Shown: positions 17,069-26,069 of the stretch, in pieces
How positions within the stretch are numbered: the stretch's first letter is position 1
Layout: the number at the start of each line of letters is the position of its first letter
Origin: Poseidonocella pacifica
Lineage (GTDB): Bacteria > Pseudomonadota > Alphaproteobacteria > Rhodobacterales > Rhodobacteraceae
Assembly: GCF_900111875.1 (NCBI RefSeq)
Contig: NZ_FOJU01000006.1
Coordinates: 1-64,000 of the forward strand
Length of the DNA stretch: 64,000 nucleotides
Direction: 5' to 3'
Made by a program: the position numbers and the translations under genes
Notes under the pieces: generated by a model
Told to the model about the DNA's origin: nothing
What the model saw: the letters and a program-made list of their open reading frames with translations, nothing else
Database searches by the model: none

Positions 17069-17458
17069 TCAGGCTGGGTGCTGAGAAACCTCCCTGCCCG
17101 ATCGTCCCGCGAGATATTCCGCGACGGCTGCAAGATCTGAGACATTGATCGGCTTGCGCAGGAGCCACGAAACACCGGATGCAACCTGCGTATGGTCACC
17201 CTGAGCGAACATGCCGGATCCCGTGACCATAAGTATTGAGGCGCCCGGATGACGGATCGCGATCCAGTCCGACAGGCTCACCGTGTTTCCGTCTTCGACA
17301 AAGAGGTCCAGCACGTAAAGATCGTACCGCGCCCTCAGAGCGCACGCAGTGGCTTCCTTGGTGGAAGACACACAAAAGCACTCGAAGCCGGTATCTTCGA
17401 GCGTTTCCTTCCATGTGAAGGACAAGTGAGGATCGTCTTCAACTATAAGCGCTTTCAT
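17069..17458 (-). CDS. Stand-alone receiver-domain protein
   Basis: A 129-residue receiver domain. LIVEDDPHL near the start gives the acidic pocket, LYVLDLFVEDG holds the phospho-accepting aspartate, MVTGSG the switch threonine and LLRKPIN the lysine. The short tail beyond the domain (GREVSQHPA) has no output fold. It converges on the kinase-regulator operon and is separated from it by a terminator. It may be a second receiver for the same kinase or a phosphate sink, or belong to a distant kinase; the sequence does not decide. Confidence 0.82.
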   Translation of the reverse strand: MKALIVEDDPHLSFTWKETLEDTGFECFCVSSTKEATACALRARYDLYVLDLFVEDGNTVSLSDWIAIRHPGASILMVTGSGMFAQGDHTQVASGVSWLLRKPINVSDLAAVAEYLAGRSGREVSQHPA

Positions 17459-17754
17459 ACAACTCGTCCCTACTACGTGTTGAAGCCTCGCAATTGTTCA
17501 CTAACAAATCGTTACATTACCCCGCCGACCGTGGCTCTGACCTGACGGAAACAGGCAAATTTCTACCTTGTTCGCGCCTAACATGCAAAGGGATCAGGAC
17601 CGCCCGGCAGAAAAATTGGTTAACGGCGGTTAACTCTTCTCATAACAAGGGAGAGATTTACGGCCTTTTCACTTTCTATCCAGCCGCGAGCCTGTGACCT
17701 GCCATGGGATATTTCCTCCGCCGTCGTTTAGAGTCGGCCCCAACTTGAGGACGA

Positions 17755-18105
17755 ACAATCCAGCGATCGAGATTCACGGACGAACTGATCATCGGCAGCT
17801 TGGCCCAGCATGAGGCCGGCGCGAAGTGTGCCGACTTGTGCCGTAGAAACGGCATGTCGGAAGGCACTTTCTTCGACAGGAAATCCAGTTTCGGTGGCAT
17901 GATGGTGTCGGAGGCCAAAGGGCCGAAGTCGCACAAGGATGAGGACGCGAAACTAGAGAATCTTCTGGTCGAGCAGATGCTGGACCTGGCGACGACGAAG
18001 GGTTCGGTGGAAAAGAATGGTAGGGCCGCCGTGAAGCACAAAGCGGTCGCGTACCTTTCGGGCCGGTCCCGGCCTTTCGGAGCTCCTAGCCTGCCGGAAT
18101 ATTGA
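17755..18105 (+). pseudogene. IS3-family transposase OrfA remnant
   Basis: The frame through 17761-18105 reads like the helix-turn-helix OrfA of IS3 elements: SRFTDELIIGSLAQHEAGAK, then ADLCRRNGMSEGTFF, FGGMMVSEAKGPK, and AKLENLLVEQMLDLAT, a leucine-rich helix. The start codon region has been lost or altered, and the C-terminal part after about 18010 no longer matches the expected end, so the frame is a degraded copy. Confidence 0.75.
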
Positions 18106-18157
18106 CGCGGATCGCAAGATGGTCTGCTAGCAGGCGCAGCGTACCCCGGATACGAAA

Positions 18158-18445
18158 CTGCGCGGCCGCTCGCGCGAGTTGGCCAACGAACGCCGGCGGT
18201 TCGGCTACAGTCGGCTCTTCGCTGCTGCGCCGGGAGGACAGGCCTTCCGGCATCAACCGGGCAAGCCAATGCAGCATAGCTTTGTGGAAAGTTTCAACGG
18301 GCGTATGTGGGACGAGTTGCTCAATGAAACCATATTCAAGAATCTGGCTCATGCCCGTGTCGTGATCGCGGCATGGGCGGATCACTAGAACACCGAATGA
18401 CCGCATTCAGCCTTGGATTACGAGGCACCAACAGACTATGCCCGG
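18158..18445 (+). pseudogene. IS3-family transposase OrfB remnant, internally deleted
   Basis: [15 protein letters not shown] matches the OrfB segment before the integrase core. Shortly after it the frame jumps to [20 protein letters not shown] and [18 protein letters not shown], the C-terminal part of the DDE domain. Most of the catalytic core, including its first two acidic residues, is missing. TAG at 18386-18388 and TGA at 18398-18400 interrupt the end, after which ALDYEAPTDYARTL can still be read. Confidence 0.8.
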
Positions 18446-18875
18446 ACCCTGCCCACCACAATCGCCCGCCCCGCGGCGCGAAATGAAAGCTTTGCGCGTC
18501 GGACGATTGCTCAACCCGCGCCAATCGACCGAAACACCAACCGGGCTCAAATCGCGGCTGGATAAAAGTTCAGTGGCAGGTCAGTTGCTCGCGGGATTGG
18601 CATGGAACAAACGCCGAAAAACCGAGCAACGGATCTGGGGTGGTGAGCAAAGCAAAGAGAGCGCCCTAAAGGCACGTGACGAAACACCTCATCGCTATCG
18701 CGGCTTCGGTGTACACGCAAAATGCGCTCAGCGGATGTTGTCGCAACTACGGTGAAACCTCCAATGTGCCCGCATCGCCGTTCAAAACGGTTAGTGAAGC
18801 CTGACTTGCTCGCCAAGTCGATCAACTGGATTACGATACCGAACCTCGAGTAAATAAAGGCTCTCCCTTTAGGTA

Positions 18876-21503
18876 TCAAAGGAGATCTATGTAGATGTGA
18901 ACAATATCACCCTCGTTGTTCAACATGGATATATCCAAGAAGCCTCCATCCAGTTCCCTTGCCTCCAGGTCCTGCACTACGCCACTAGGATGGAAAACCT
19001 GAATTCTATCTCCTTCAAAGGGATCAAAATCGGTGATCGTGGATCTGCCAGAAGAAAGGGTAAACTGAAAGGTGTCCGCACCAGATCCACCTGACAGCGT
19101 ATCCCCACCGGCCCCGCCGAAGAGAATGTCATTTCCATCTCCTCCGTCGATCAGTTCCATGCCGGGCGTACCCCAGATAACGTCATCTCCATCGCCGCCA
19201 TACAACTTGAAAAAAGCCTGATCACTGACTTCTTGGTACGAGGTAAGGTCAATCACGTCATCGCCCGCACCACCCTGAATTTCCTCGATTCCATCGAAGC
19301 GGTGCCTCGCATCGACTCCGGAGGGGGGGTCCAGCGCGACGGAAAGCGCGGAGGCGTCGAGAATAAGCGCTGTGCTCTCATCACTCAGAAAAACGGTGTC
19401 ATACCCCTCGCCCCCGATAATGAACGAAGACACGACCATTTTTCCAGATAGATCCACATACTGGCCGGTTCCAAAGTGTGCCGAAGAAGACGCATTCAGC
19501 ACGACTTCCTCAGCGTAGAATTCACTGCCTTGATGGAAGAAGCGGTCATTGTCCTCTCCGCCATCTAGAATGTCCGCAGAGCTATCGAAATAAAATGTAT
19601 CATCCCCAAGGCCACCAAACGATTTGTCGTTTGCTGTCCCATCCGTGGAGTATAGCACATCGTTTCCGCTCCCTCCCGAAAGAATGTCCTGCCCCAGACC
19701 GCCATCAAGTATATCGTCTCCAGCCCCTCCCCAAAGGACATCGTTGCCGCTGAACCCGAAGGCCTCGTCGTTTCCAGCATTCCCGAATATATAATCAGAT
19801 CCGGAACTACCATAAACCGTATCATGCCCCTCGGACGCATCTATAATGAAGTTCTGTACGGCTTGGATTGTGTCGCGGGTCTCTGTACCAACCAGTGTCA
19901 TCAACGCGCCGTCGTGATGCTGTATAAGCCTCAATTCTTCGGAGCTAAGCGGAATCTCGAGCGAGAATGAAAGCTCTGATGTTGCTGAACCCGAAATGAG
20001 TGCCCCCACCTCACTTTCTTTCAGATCTAACGTCAATATTGCGGTATCCCACGACATCAAATCAAATTCAAATATTCCGCCCGTTTCAATTTTTGGAGAA
20101 GTGTATGAAGTTAATACAGGCTGGGAACTGGCATCCAAATTATCTAAGGTATTCCCGTGCAGGGAAACTAAGGACGCGCTCGCCGTGGCCATGTTCAAAC
20201 CAAAAACGGCTACGTCAAGACTCACACCTTCCCAGCTTGTATCAAAGGCAGATATGAAACCGACTACCCGATCCGCATCACCGAAGAAATACGCCACCGC
20301 ATCCGCGACCCCGTCCTCATCGAAGTCAAGAACACCTCCACCATCGAGCACGAAAAGATCGTTTGTCAGGTTGCGAAGAAGTGCAAACGCAGCCCCGCTA
20401 TATGTCAATGTCTGTTGTTCGCCGGATCCGCGAATCAAACTGTTCTGAGATGTTTGCAATGCCGGCCAAACGTTCAATTCGTCCACCCCGCTTGAAACGA
20501 GATGGTGAAACTGGCTAATCAGTCCGATAGCCGCTTGCGAACCGGATATTTGGTTTGACTGGAACGCCGAATTTTTCTGATTCCACTCTGTCACTACTCT
20601 TCGAAGTTCGGACGAGCTTTCTCCCGAAGCCTCGGTCCATGCACCGACTCGCTCATCCCACATTTCAAAAAGGTATAGGTCACCCTCAACCTCATTCTGT
20701 CTTTCATCATAGTTTTCAAGCGTCGCTGTCGTGTAAGAGTGTACACTTATCCCGTCCAAGGCGGCGACAGCATCGGCGACAGACGCTACGTCTCCTCGCC
20801 CCTCCCCGACATCGGTGTCGAGAAATGAATTTATAAGTAAGTTATTTCCTTTATCCCCCCACTCAAAGAAGGCAGCTTGCCCGATAATATCTGGGTCGTC
20901 AGCAAGATTAAGTTCAGTCAGAGCCTCGTCGATCCATACCGAAAAATTTCGGAGGATATATGCATAATCTTCTGCAGTGGCGAAAATATCCCCGGCATGC
21001 CCATCTATCCACGCACCAAATTCATTACCAATTTCGAACTGAGCGATTTGACCACCGAATTCAGACTGGAAAATACTAGTGATGAAGGACTGTATTTCAT
21101 GCTTCACCTGGCTGTAGCCATCGGCAGAACCGTCAGTGAGTTTCTCGAAGTACCGCGCCGTGGGTATCACGACTGTAACTGATGCATTCTCTTCTGAGGC
21201 ATACTTCAGAAAGTCTGCCAGTGGCGTGATCTGGGTAACATCGTCGGGATCGTGAAAGTTGTGCGCATCTATGGTGTGCCCACCCGCGCCCGAGATATGT
21301 CTATCGTCACTGAGATCGAAGTACTTTTCTGAAAGAGTTCCGCCGGGATACCGTAGGTTCGTGATCCCGAGAGAACTGGCAGCGGATTTGAATCCCCCCG
21401 ACCCTTCAATGGATTGCTCCATGAAATGACGATCGGCCAAATAGTTTGAACCGAAGTGATCTGTCCCGATCATTGCGGTGCCAAGTTGCAGGTCGATCTT
21501 CAT
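18876..21503 (-). CDS. RTX calcium-binding protein with glycoside-hydrolase-like N-terminal domain
   Basis: An 875-residue acidic protein. The first 450 residues or so look like a clan-A (TIM-barrel) glycoside hydrolase: LRYPGGTLSEKYFDL near residue 50, an acid/base-like glutamate in FEIGNEFGAW near 156 and a nucleophile-like glutamate in VVTEWNQKN near 304. Residues about 545-625 and 745-800 contain RTX nonapeptides such as GGAGDDILDGG, GGSGNDVLY and GGDGDDVIWG. There is no signal peptide, and the C-terminus (ITDFDPFEGDRIQVF, then a hydrophobic end) fits type I secretion. It is likely an extracellular polysaccharide-active enzyme, substrate unknown. GGGGGACC precedes the ATG. The gene is less GC-rich than its neighbours and lies beside a dead IS element, so it may have been acquired. 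Confidence 0.85.
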   Translation of the reverse strand: MKIDLQLGTAMIGTDHFGSNYLADRHFMEQSIEGSGGFKSAASSLGITNLRYPGGTLSEKYFDLSDDRHISGAGGHTIDAHNFHDPDDVTQITPLADFLKYASEENASVTVVIPTARYFEKLTDGSADGYSQVKHEIQSFITSIFQSEFGGQIAQFEIGNEFGAWIDGHAGDIFATAEDYAYILRNFSVWIDEALTELNLADDPDIIGQAAFFEWGDKGNNLLINSFLDTDVGEGRGDVASVADAVAALDGISVHSYTTATLENYDERQNEVEGDLYLFEMWDERVGAWTEASGESSSELRRVVTEWNQKNSAFQSNQISGSQAAIGLISQFHHLVSSGVDELNVWPALQTSQNSLIRGSGEQQTLTYSGAAFALLRNLTNDLFVLDGGGVLDFDEDGVADAVAYFFGDADRVVGFISAFDTSWEGVSLDVAVFGLNMATASASLVSLHGNTLDNLDASSQPVLTSYTSPKIETGGIFEFDLMSWDTAILTLDLKESEVGALISGSATSELSFSLEIPLSSEELRLIQHHDGALMTLVGTETRDTIQAVQNFIIDASEGHDTVYGSSGSDYIFGNAGNDEAFGFSGNDVLWGGAGDDILDGGLGQDILSGGSGNDVLYSTDGTANDKSFGGLGDDTFYFDSSADILDGGEDNDRFFHQGSEFYAEEVVLNASSSAHFGTGQYVDLSGKMVVSSFIIGGEGYDTVFLSDESTALILDASALSVALDPPSGVDARHRFDGIEEIQGGAGDDVIDLTSYQEVSDQAFFKLYGGDGDDVIWGTPGMELIDGGDGNDILFGGAGGDTLSGGSGADTFQFTLSSGRSTITDFDPFEGDRIQVFHPSGVVQDLEARELDGGFLDISMLNNEGDIVHIYIDLL

Positions 21504-22052
21504 ATGGTCCCCCGGTTTTGGTCAGGACCATAATCGTCTTAGGGGGCATACTTTCGGTTACCGGAATGGGGCCAATTTGTGACCTTTCACGAAGCTTTTA
21601 AAGACCTGAGCCGCTTATGTCTAAGGCTCTGCGGTCGAAAAACTTGAGTTTTCATACTTTGCGCTGAGGCCGATGAGCAGGCACCTCTGCCTGCAAGCAG
21701 ATGCGGCAACGCTTAACAGGTGAAAGGGAAATTTCCGCTATCAAGGGCGGCCACATGGGTACCCAGGCGCCCCAACCTCCTATCGCCCCACGCGGGGACA
21801 CTGCAGATCGTAACAATAAGCAACGCTGTTCTTAAAAGCTCGGCCAAGTGGTATCGGGGAGATGAACCGTAGTTCAGCCTCCGATTTCGATACCTGAATG
21901 GCAGGCTGCCGTGCTCGCAAGCCGCAAGAAAGGAAAATTGGCCAGATAGCTTGTAACAATTGCCTCGGCCCGCCCTATCCAGACACTCGGCAAGTAGGCC
22001 GGCGAGACAGGTGCCGGCCAACCTGCGGATGATGGGCCGGGGTAAACGCCCT
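21504..22052. other. Long intergenic region without a recognised gene
   Basis: 549 bp between the RTX gene and the chemotaxis receptor. A leftward open frame (21713-22090, 125 codons) overlaps the receptor gene end and has no recognised family, so I do not call it. Purine-rich and pyrimidine-rich patches and short partial palindromes are present, but no clear terminator, tRNA or repeat. It may hold the promoter of the RTX gene and decayed sequence. Confidence 0.5.
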
Positions 22053-24533
22053 TTAGGCCACCAGGGCGCGAGGATCCGCGGAATGATCATCGCCCATGCT
22101 GTCCTGGCGTCCGTCTACCGAGGCACCATTGGCGGTAAATCGAGATACGGTAAGGGTAAGCTTCTGCGCTTCCTCCAACAGCTTTCTGGTGACGATCATA
22201 GTTGCCTCAAACATCCCTGCGTTCTGCTGTGTGGCACCGTCCAGTTCGCCAGTTGCCGTGCTGATTTCGGATATCCCGCTTGCTTGCTCTTTTGCCGAGG
22301 CAGAGATGTCGCCCACATGCTCGGACACCTCTATGATCGAGGTCACGATCTCTCTGAGGACTTCGCCGGTCTTGTCGACCATCTCCACACCACGTTTTAC
22401 CTGTGTTCCGCTTTGGGAAATGAGCGTGTTGATTTGGCGCGCTGCGTCGGAAGAACGTTGTGCAAGTTCCCGCACCTCCGAGGCCACAACCGCAAAGCCT
22501 CTGCCCGCCTCTCCGGCCCTCGCCGCTTCGACACCGGCATTCAGAGCAAGAAGGTTGGTCTGGAAGGCAATATCTTCAATCACGCGGATAATGACGGAGA
22601 TCGAATCCGACGAAGATTTGATCTCATCCATGGCCGCAACGGCCTGTTCAACGATGGCCGCGCTGTCTTCGGCACGTGTCTTTGCACCGCGCACGATATC
22701 ATTGGCCTTGTTGGCCCCGTCGGCCGCTGACTGAACAGATGCCGTCAACTCGTGAAGAGCCGCCGCAGTTTGCCCCAAGCTCGCTGCCGCCGTTTCGGAA
22801 CGCTCCGACAGTTCGGAATTGGAAATGGATATTTCATCCGTTCCCGCGTTGACCGCTTCGGCACTGCTGGCAATCGTGTCGATCACTTCCTTGAGGGATA
22901 CGACTGCGGCATTGTAATCGAGCCGCAACTGATCATAGCCAGAGACGAAGGGCGTTTCGATGAGCGCATCAAGATCGCCTGCGGCAAGCTTCTGCAATCC
23001 GGTTGCGAGCGATGTGACAACCGCGCTCTGCTCTTCGTGGCGGGCGCGGCGCTCGCGCTCCGCCTCTTCGGCGATCTTGGCGAGCCGTGCGTCTTCGGCT
23101 TCCTTCGCTTCGCGCTCGCGTTGTTCTGTATCTTTTTCGCGTTGCAACTCGCGCTCGGCTCGTTTCTGCCGTTCGATCTCGGCCGCTTCCCGCAGCGCGA
23201 GTTCCTGCTCCTGCAAAAGCCTGTTCTCCTCCACGCTCTTACGGAAGATTTCAACTGTACCGGCGATAGATCCGACCTCGTCTCTGCGATCGCGGAAAGG
23301 AACGTCGACGGTGGTCGTACCCGCCACAATTGTCCCCATCGTTTCCACGAGGCGTCCGATTGGTTTCGCCAGTGAGCGCGATAGGATCAGCCCCAGGCCG
23401 AATGTAAACAGCAGTGACGCGACAACGATTGTGCCAACGCTGAACTGAGCCGCTGCCGAGGCGTTGCTGGCCGAGATCGACCCCGCTGCCTTGGCGGCGA
23501 GGACACGCTCCACCAACGATGCGGTGATATCGACGAACTCCAACACCTTGGTATCGAATGCGGCTTGAGTTTGCTCCGCATTTGCGGTCGCTTGCAACGC
23601 GCGCGTGTGGGCATCTACGATATTCGTGTCGCCAGCCAGAAACTTGCTGCCCTCCTCAAACGCCGCGAGAGCCTCTGTGAGCGCAGCTTTCTGATCGGGT
23701 GCCAGCCGGGGCATGAGCTTCTTGACCTCGCGCTCGAATGCTGCCCCGATTGCGCCCATCTTCTTGGCAAGCTTTTGAATATCGGCAGGTTCCGTAAGTG
23801 CGAGCATCTGACTCATGGTTTCGCTCTGAAGCACGATCATCGTGCGCAGGCCATATGCACCGCGCAGAGCAGGATAGGTATCACCCATGACGCCCTGAAC
23901 CTCGGCCGACAACAGATCGACCGTCGCCTTTCCGCTCTGAACCATTGTTCGAAGCTCGTCTTCTTTTTTGTTCATCTGCGTCTCTGCAGATCGTGCAATT
24001 TTCTCAAGCGCCGTGATGGCTTCAGCGTCGAGATCTGCCTTTTGCGCCGTGATTGTATCGAGCGTGGTTTCCGCCGAAATTCTATTCGTCAGTGTCGTGA
24101 CGAGTTGCTGGGCCAATGCAAAAAACTGATCGCTCTCAGTATGCGCGGTCGCGAGTGCAACTTTCGCCTCTTTCCCTCGGATAAGGCTGTCCAGCGTGGA
24201 AAGCTCGGCATTGATACCGCTCTGAGCTTCCTCAAGGTTCACCGCCTCACGACGCAGCAACTCAATATCGCTTGACGCGATCGCATTGGCCACACCTGCG
24301 CGAATGTCTTGGGCAAGGACCTCCGCCTCATAGGCCGCCTCGGTAATCGGATCGAGGTGTTCGGCGCTCTCTCGGCGTATCCCGTCAACAACAAAGAGCG
24401 ACAGCAAACCTGCGCCACCAGCCATCACAACGAACCCACTTGTTACAACGTTGACCAGCAGCACTTTGGCTCGGATCGACAAATTGGCTAGCTTTCGCCC
24501 GAATGGCAGACGAAATTGGCGAATTGCTTTCAT
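22053..24533 (-). CDS. Methyl-accepting chemotaxis protein
   Basis: An 826-residue receptor. Residues about 22-48 form a membrane helix (LLVNVVTSGFVVMAGGAGLL), followed by a long, mostly helical periplasmic region, a second membrane helix (SVGTIVVASLLFTFGLGLIL) and a HAMP domain. A charged coiled-coil stretch (rich in E, R, A) precedes the signalling domain, whose hairpin tip reads RAGEAGRGFAVVASEVRELA. The C-terminus (DPRALVA) lacks a clear CheR/CheB-tethering pentapeptide. It should relay ligand binding to CheA/CheW; no chemotaxis genes are adjacent. The ligand is unknown; the periplasmic helices resemble four-helix-bundle sensors. Confidence 0.92.
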   Translation of the reverse strand: MKAIRQFRLPFGRKLANLSIRAKVLLVNVVTSGFVVMAGGAGLLSLFVVDGIRRESAEHLDPITEAAYEAEVLAQDIRAGVANAIASSDIELLRREAVNLEEAQSGINAELSTLDSLIRGKEAKVALATAHTESDQFFALAQQLVTTLTNRISAETTLDTITAQKADLDAEAITALEKIARSAETQMNKKEDELRTMVQSGKATVDLLSAEVQGVMGDTYPALRGAYGLRTMIVLQSETMSQMLALTEPADIQKLAKKMGAIGAAFEREVKKLMPRLAPDQKAALTEALAAFEEGSKFLAGDTNIVDAHTRALQATANAEQTQAAFDTKVLEFVDITASLVERVLAAKAAGSISASNASAAAQFSVGTIVVASLLFTFGLGLILSRSLAKPIGRLVETMGTIVAGTTTVDVPFRDRRDEVGSIAGTVEIFRKSVEENRLLQEQELALREAAEIERQKRAERELQREKDTEQREREAKEAEDARLAKIAEEAERERRARHEEQSAVVTSLATGLQKLAAGDLDALIETPFVSGYDQLRLDYNAAVVSLKEVIDTIASSAEAVNAGTDEISISNSELSERSETAAASLGQTAAALHELTASVQSAADGANKANDIVRGAKTRAEDSAAIVEQAVAAMDEIKSSSDSISVIIRVIEDIAFQTNLLALNAGVEAARAGEAGRGFAVVASEVRELAQRSSDAARQINTLISQSGTQVKRGVEMVDKTGEVLREIVTSIIEVSEHVGDISASAKEQASGISEISTATGELDGATQQNAGMFEATMIVTRKLLEEAQKLTLTVSRFTANGASVDGRQDSMGDDHSADPRALVA

Positions 24534-24564
24534 TGTGGGGCTCCACTCAATGCGGGTTGGCGCG

Positions 24565-24597
24565 AAAACGGGCGGCCGGCATCATGCCGCCCGCCCC
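24565..24597 (-). terminator. Probable terminator of the NHL-repeat gene
   Basis: Read on the minus strand, GGGCGGC...GCCGCCC-type arms enclose a short loop and are followed by GTTTTC. It lies directly after the stop of the NHL protein gene and before the chemotaxis receptor start. Confidence 0.55.
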
Positions 24598-24606
24598 AGC
24601 AGTCGT

Positions 24607-25581
24607 TTAGTTGGAAACGACTACGGCCTCAGACGGTTTGAACACCTGAACCCGGTTGTTCGCAGTATCCGCGACGTAGATGTAGCCAGTCGATGCGTCG
24701 ACGGTCAGCCCGTGCAGGTTTCCGAACTGCATTACGCCATCGCCGGTTTCGCCAAAGGCGGTGATGAAATTCCCGTCCTTGTCAAATACGGAAACGCGGT
24801 CATTGCCGATCTCGGAGACGTATACGTTGTCGTCCGCGTCAAAACCGATACCAGCCGGTGATACCAACTCGCCGTCGCCGGATCCCGTGCTACCAAAGCC
24901 GAAGATGAAGTTGCCATCCGCATCATAGACCTGAACGCGGTCGTTCTTGAGGTCCGCTACATAGAGCGTGCCTTCGGAGTTGAACTTTGCCGATTCCGGG
25001 TTGTTCAAGAGACCCTCTGCAGCATCGGGTTCGATATTCCCGCCATCTCCGAACATATAGAGAAAGTTGCCGTCAAGATCGAAGACATTGACACGGTGGT
25101 TGCCCGCTTCGGGCATGTAATACTTGCCATCGCGAATGTCGGTAAACTCGGACTTGAAGTTCTGCCCGGCTTCGGAACCATACTCGCTGAACGTGCTCAG
25201 CCACTCATAGCCAGCATCATAGACCTTCACTTCGCCCGTATCGTAGTCGGCTATGAAAATGCGACCATCGTCAGCGATCGAGATGCCCTCGGGCTTGGTC
25301 AGGCTTCCGTCCTCGAACCCCTTGCCGCCGAAACGAGCCTTGAAAACGCCGGTCGTCTTGTCGAACACCTGAACATAGGCGTGCGCCGCGTCTGTTACGA
25401 GGATGTTGCCGGCAGCATCGAATGCGAAATCTTCGACATATTGGAACTGGCCTTCCCCATCACCTTCGGAGCCGAACGTCATGACGTGCTCGAACGTAGG
25501 TTGAGCGAGAACGGCAGAAGCGGCAAAAAGGCTTGTCGTGGCGGCTAGCGCGGCAAAACCGCAGCGGGCTGATGCGAACAT
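24607..25581 (-). CDS. Secreted NHL-repeat beta-propeller protein
   Basis: A 324-residue protein with a signal peptide (LAATTSLFAASAVLAQ) and a run of about six NHL repeats with the pattern (N)DRVQVYDADGNFIFGFGS, for example NHRVNVFDLDGNFLYMFG, NDRVSVFDKDGNFITAFGE and NNRVQVF. These repeats build a six-bladed propeller, so the protein is expected to be an extracytoplasmic binding scaffold. No catalytic residues for the peptidyl-amidating lyase relatives are evident. AGGAGA lies before the ATG. It is read in the same direction as the chemotaxis receptor but a hairpin separates them. Confidence 0.85.
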   Translation of the reverse strand: MFASARCGFAALAATTSLFAASAVLAQPTFEHVMTFGSEGDGEGQFQYVEDFAFDAAGNILVTDAAHAYVQVFDKTTGVFKARFGGKGFEDGSLTKPEGISIADDGRIFIADYDTGEVKVYDAGYEWLSTFSEYGSEAGQNFKSEFTDIRDGKYYMPEAGNHRVNVFDLDGNFLYMFGDGGNIEPDAAEGLLNNPESAKFNSEGTLYVADLKNDRVQVYDADGNFIFGFGSTGSGDGELVSPAGIGFDADDNVYVSEIGNDRVSVFDKDGNFITAFGETGDGVMQFGNLHGLTVDASTGYIYVADTANNRVQVFKPSEAVVVSN

Positions 25582-25807
25582 GTATGGTGTCTCCTAGAGT
25601 TGATTTGCACCGTCCGCTCTAAGCATCATTTGTTAATGCAACATTCCGGCCAGAGTTCGATCTAGAGACAATTTTACTCGCGTCTGCGGGATTAGAAGGA
25701 GTCTAGGCCAGAGCCATTCATCCTCGCCGCACAGCTTTGAAGCGGGTGAAGTCGCACGCGCCAGAAGACGGCTTCGTACCAGTTTCTCTGTAAAAAATGT
25801 AGGGGGA

Positions 25808-25884
25808 TGGTGGTCCCAGCTGGATTCGAACCAGCGACCTCTCGCTTCGGAGGCGAGCACTCTATCCAGCTGAGCTATGGGACC
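25808..25884 (-). tRNA. tRNA-Arg (anticodon CCG)
   Basis: The minus strand from 25884 gives a full cloverleaf: acceptor GGTCCCA pairing with TGGGACC, D arm AGCTCAGCTGGATAGAGT, anticodon stem CTCGC/GCGAG around loop CTCCGAA (anticodon CCG) and T arm GCTGGTTCGAATCCAGC. The CCA end is encoded at 25810-25808. Length is 77 nt. Confidence 0.95.
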
Positions 25885-26069
25885 ATCGAGTTCAGAGCGT
25901 TTTCAGCGGCATTCAAATGACCCGCCTCGGACACCCCGATATATCACGTACCTTTTACCATCTCACAAGCCCTAGGGCCTAAGGGTGATGCCGCCGAAAC
26001 TCAGCGACGTCTGCCTTGGGCGCAGCGTATATGGCATCATGCTTTGGCCTGCAACGGTGTAAATCGCAC

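Larger units (their letters stand above)
17695..18583 (+). mobile_element. Decayed IS3-family insertion sequence
   Basis: Terminal inverted repeats are visible: TGACCTGCCA at 17695-17704 and TGGCAGGTCA at 18574-18583. The 889 bp between them hold remnants of orfA and orfB of an IS3-family transposase, with a large internal deletion (intact relatives are roughly 1.2-1.3 kb) and stop codons. I could not see a clear target duplication at the ends. The 292 bp to its right, up to 18875, contain no gene that I recognise. It is not expected to move by itself. Confidence 0.8.

Noticed and set aside
21713-22090. Leftward 125-codon open frame between the RTX gene and the receptor
   Set aside because: It overlaps the end of the receptor gene, has no good ribosome site and no recognised family.
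25633-25860. Leftward 75-codon open frame near tRNA-Arg
   Set aside because: Its first third is the tRNA itself read as protein, and nothing in the rest is gene-like.
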